Assembly: GCA_002729295.1 (NCBI GenBank)
Contig: PBTU01000036.1
Span: 4,738-11,216, forward strand
Source of the DNA: Verrucomicrobiales bacterium
Lineage (GTDB): Bacteria > Verrucomicrobiota > Verrucomicrobiia > Verrucomicrobiales > Akkermansiaceae
DNA length: 6,479 bases
Direction: 5' to 3'
Position numbers and translations under genes: made by a program. How positions within the stretch are numbered: the stretch's first letter is position 1; every line of letters begins with the position of its first letter. A model generated the notes under the pieces. It had not been told where the DNA came from and made no database searches. It saw only the letters and a program-made list of their open reading frames with translations. Shown here in pieces: positions 6,392 to 6,479 of this stretch.

Positions 6392-6479
6392 ATGATCACC
6401 TATCAAACTCTCGGATTGGCCGACGGCACTCCGCGTCTGGAGCGACAGTCCCTTCGAATCGCTCGATTCGCTAAAAAAA
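6392..6479 (+). CDS. Start of a further reading frame, truncated by the window edge
   Basis: An ATG one base after the flavin-reductase TGA opens a frame with no stop to the end of the window: 29 codons, MITYQTLGLADGTPRL then ERQSLRIARFAKK. The close spacing suggests translational coupling and a third gene of the trpC group. The peptide is too short to identify, and 29 open codons is not evidence by itself, so this is tentative. Confidence 0.35.
   Translation, partial: MITYQTLGLADGTPRLERQSLRIARFAKK

Noticed and set aside
6473..6479. A-run at the window end as a slippery frameshift site
   Set aside because: The window ends inside the run, so neither the downstream structure nor the alternative frame can be seen.

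Overview
The window appears to be an ordinary chromosomal stretch of a moderately GC-rich, Gram-negative-type bacterium. It carries a lipoprotein signal peptidase, an exported protein with a cleavable-looking signal peptide, and tightly packed housekeeping genes in the standard code. The overall style (lspA attached to truB and nrnA, isolated trpC, long LspA) makes me suspect a Verrucomicrobiota or other PVC-group member. That is inference from gene order and protein style only; there is no rRNA or other marker here.

Layout, left to right. (1) 1-975, plus strand: the 3' third of an RluA-family pseudouridine synthase, cut by the window edge, then a DUF2062 integral membrane protein with its own ribosome binding site. 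(2) 976-1043: a 68-base convergent gap holding two small hairpins. (3) 1044-4864, minus strand, transcribed right to left: an unrecognised exported protein, then nrnA (nanoRNase/pAp phosphatase), truB (tRNA psi55 synthase) and lspA (signal peptidase II). nrnA, truB and lspA are packed with gaps of about 7 bases or a small overlap. The exported protein is 150 bases upstream of nrnA. (4) 4865-4988: a 124-base divergent promoter region. (5) 4989-6479, plus strand: trpC (indole-3-glycerol-phosphate synthase), a flavin-reductase-like FMN protein 7 bases behind it, and the first codons of a further reading frame that runs off the window.

Functionally the minus-strand group combines RNA turnover (NrnA), tRNA modification (TruB) and envelope lipoprotein maturation (LspA). 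nrnA-truB is a remnant of the widespread infB-rbfA-nrnA-truB translation cluster, with no rbfA or ribF visible here. The most unusual items are the exported 445-residue protein, which looks like a peptidase-MA/gluzincin fold that has lost its zinc ligands, and an LspA whose two catalytic aspartates lie 54 residues apart instead of about 20-27. A third is a stop-free, same-frame 50-codon stretch joining the exported gene's TAG to the nrnA start. I see no CRISPR array, mobile element, tRNA or rRNA gene, and no clear evidence of a new multi-gene system.
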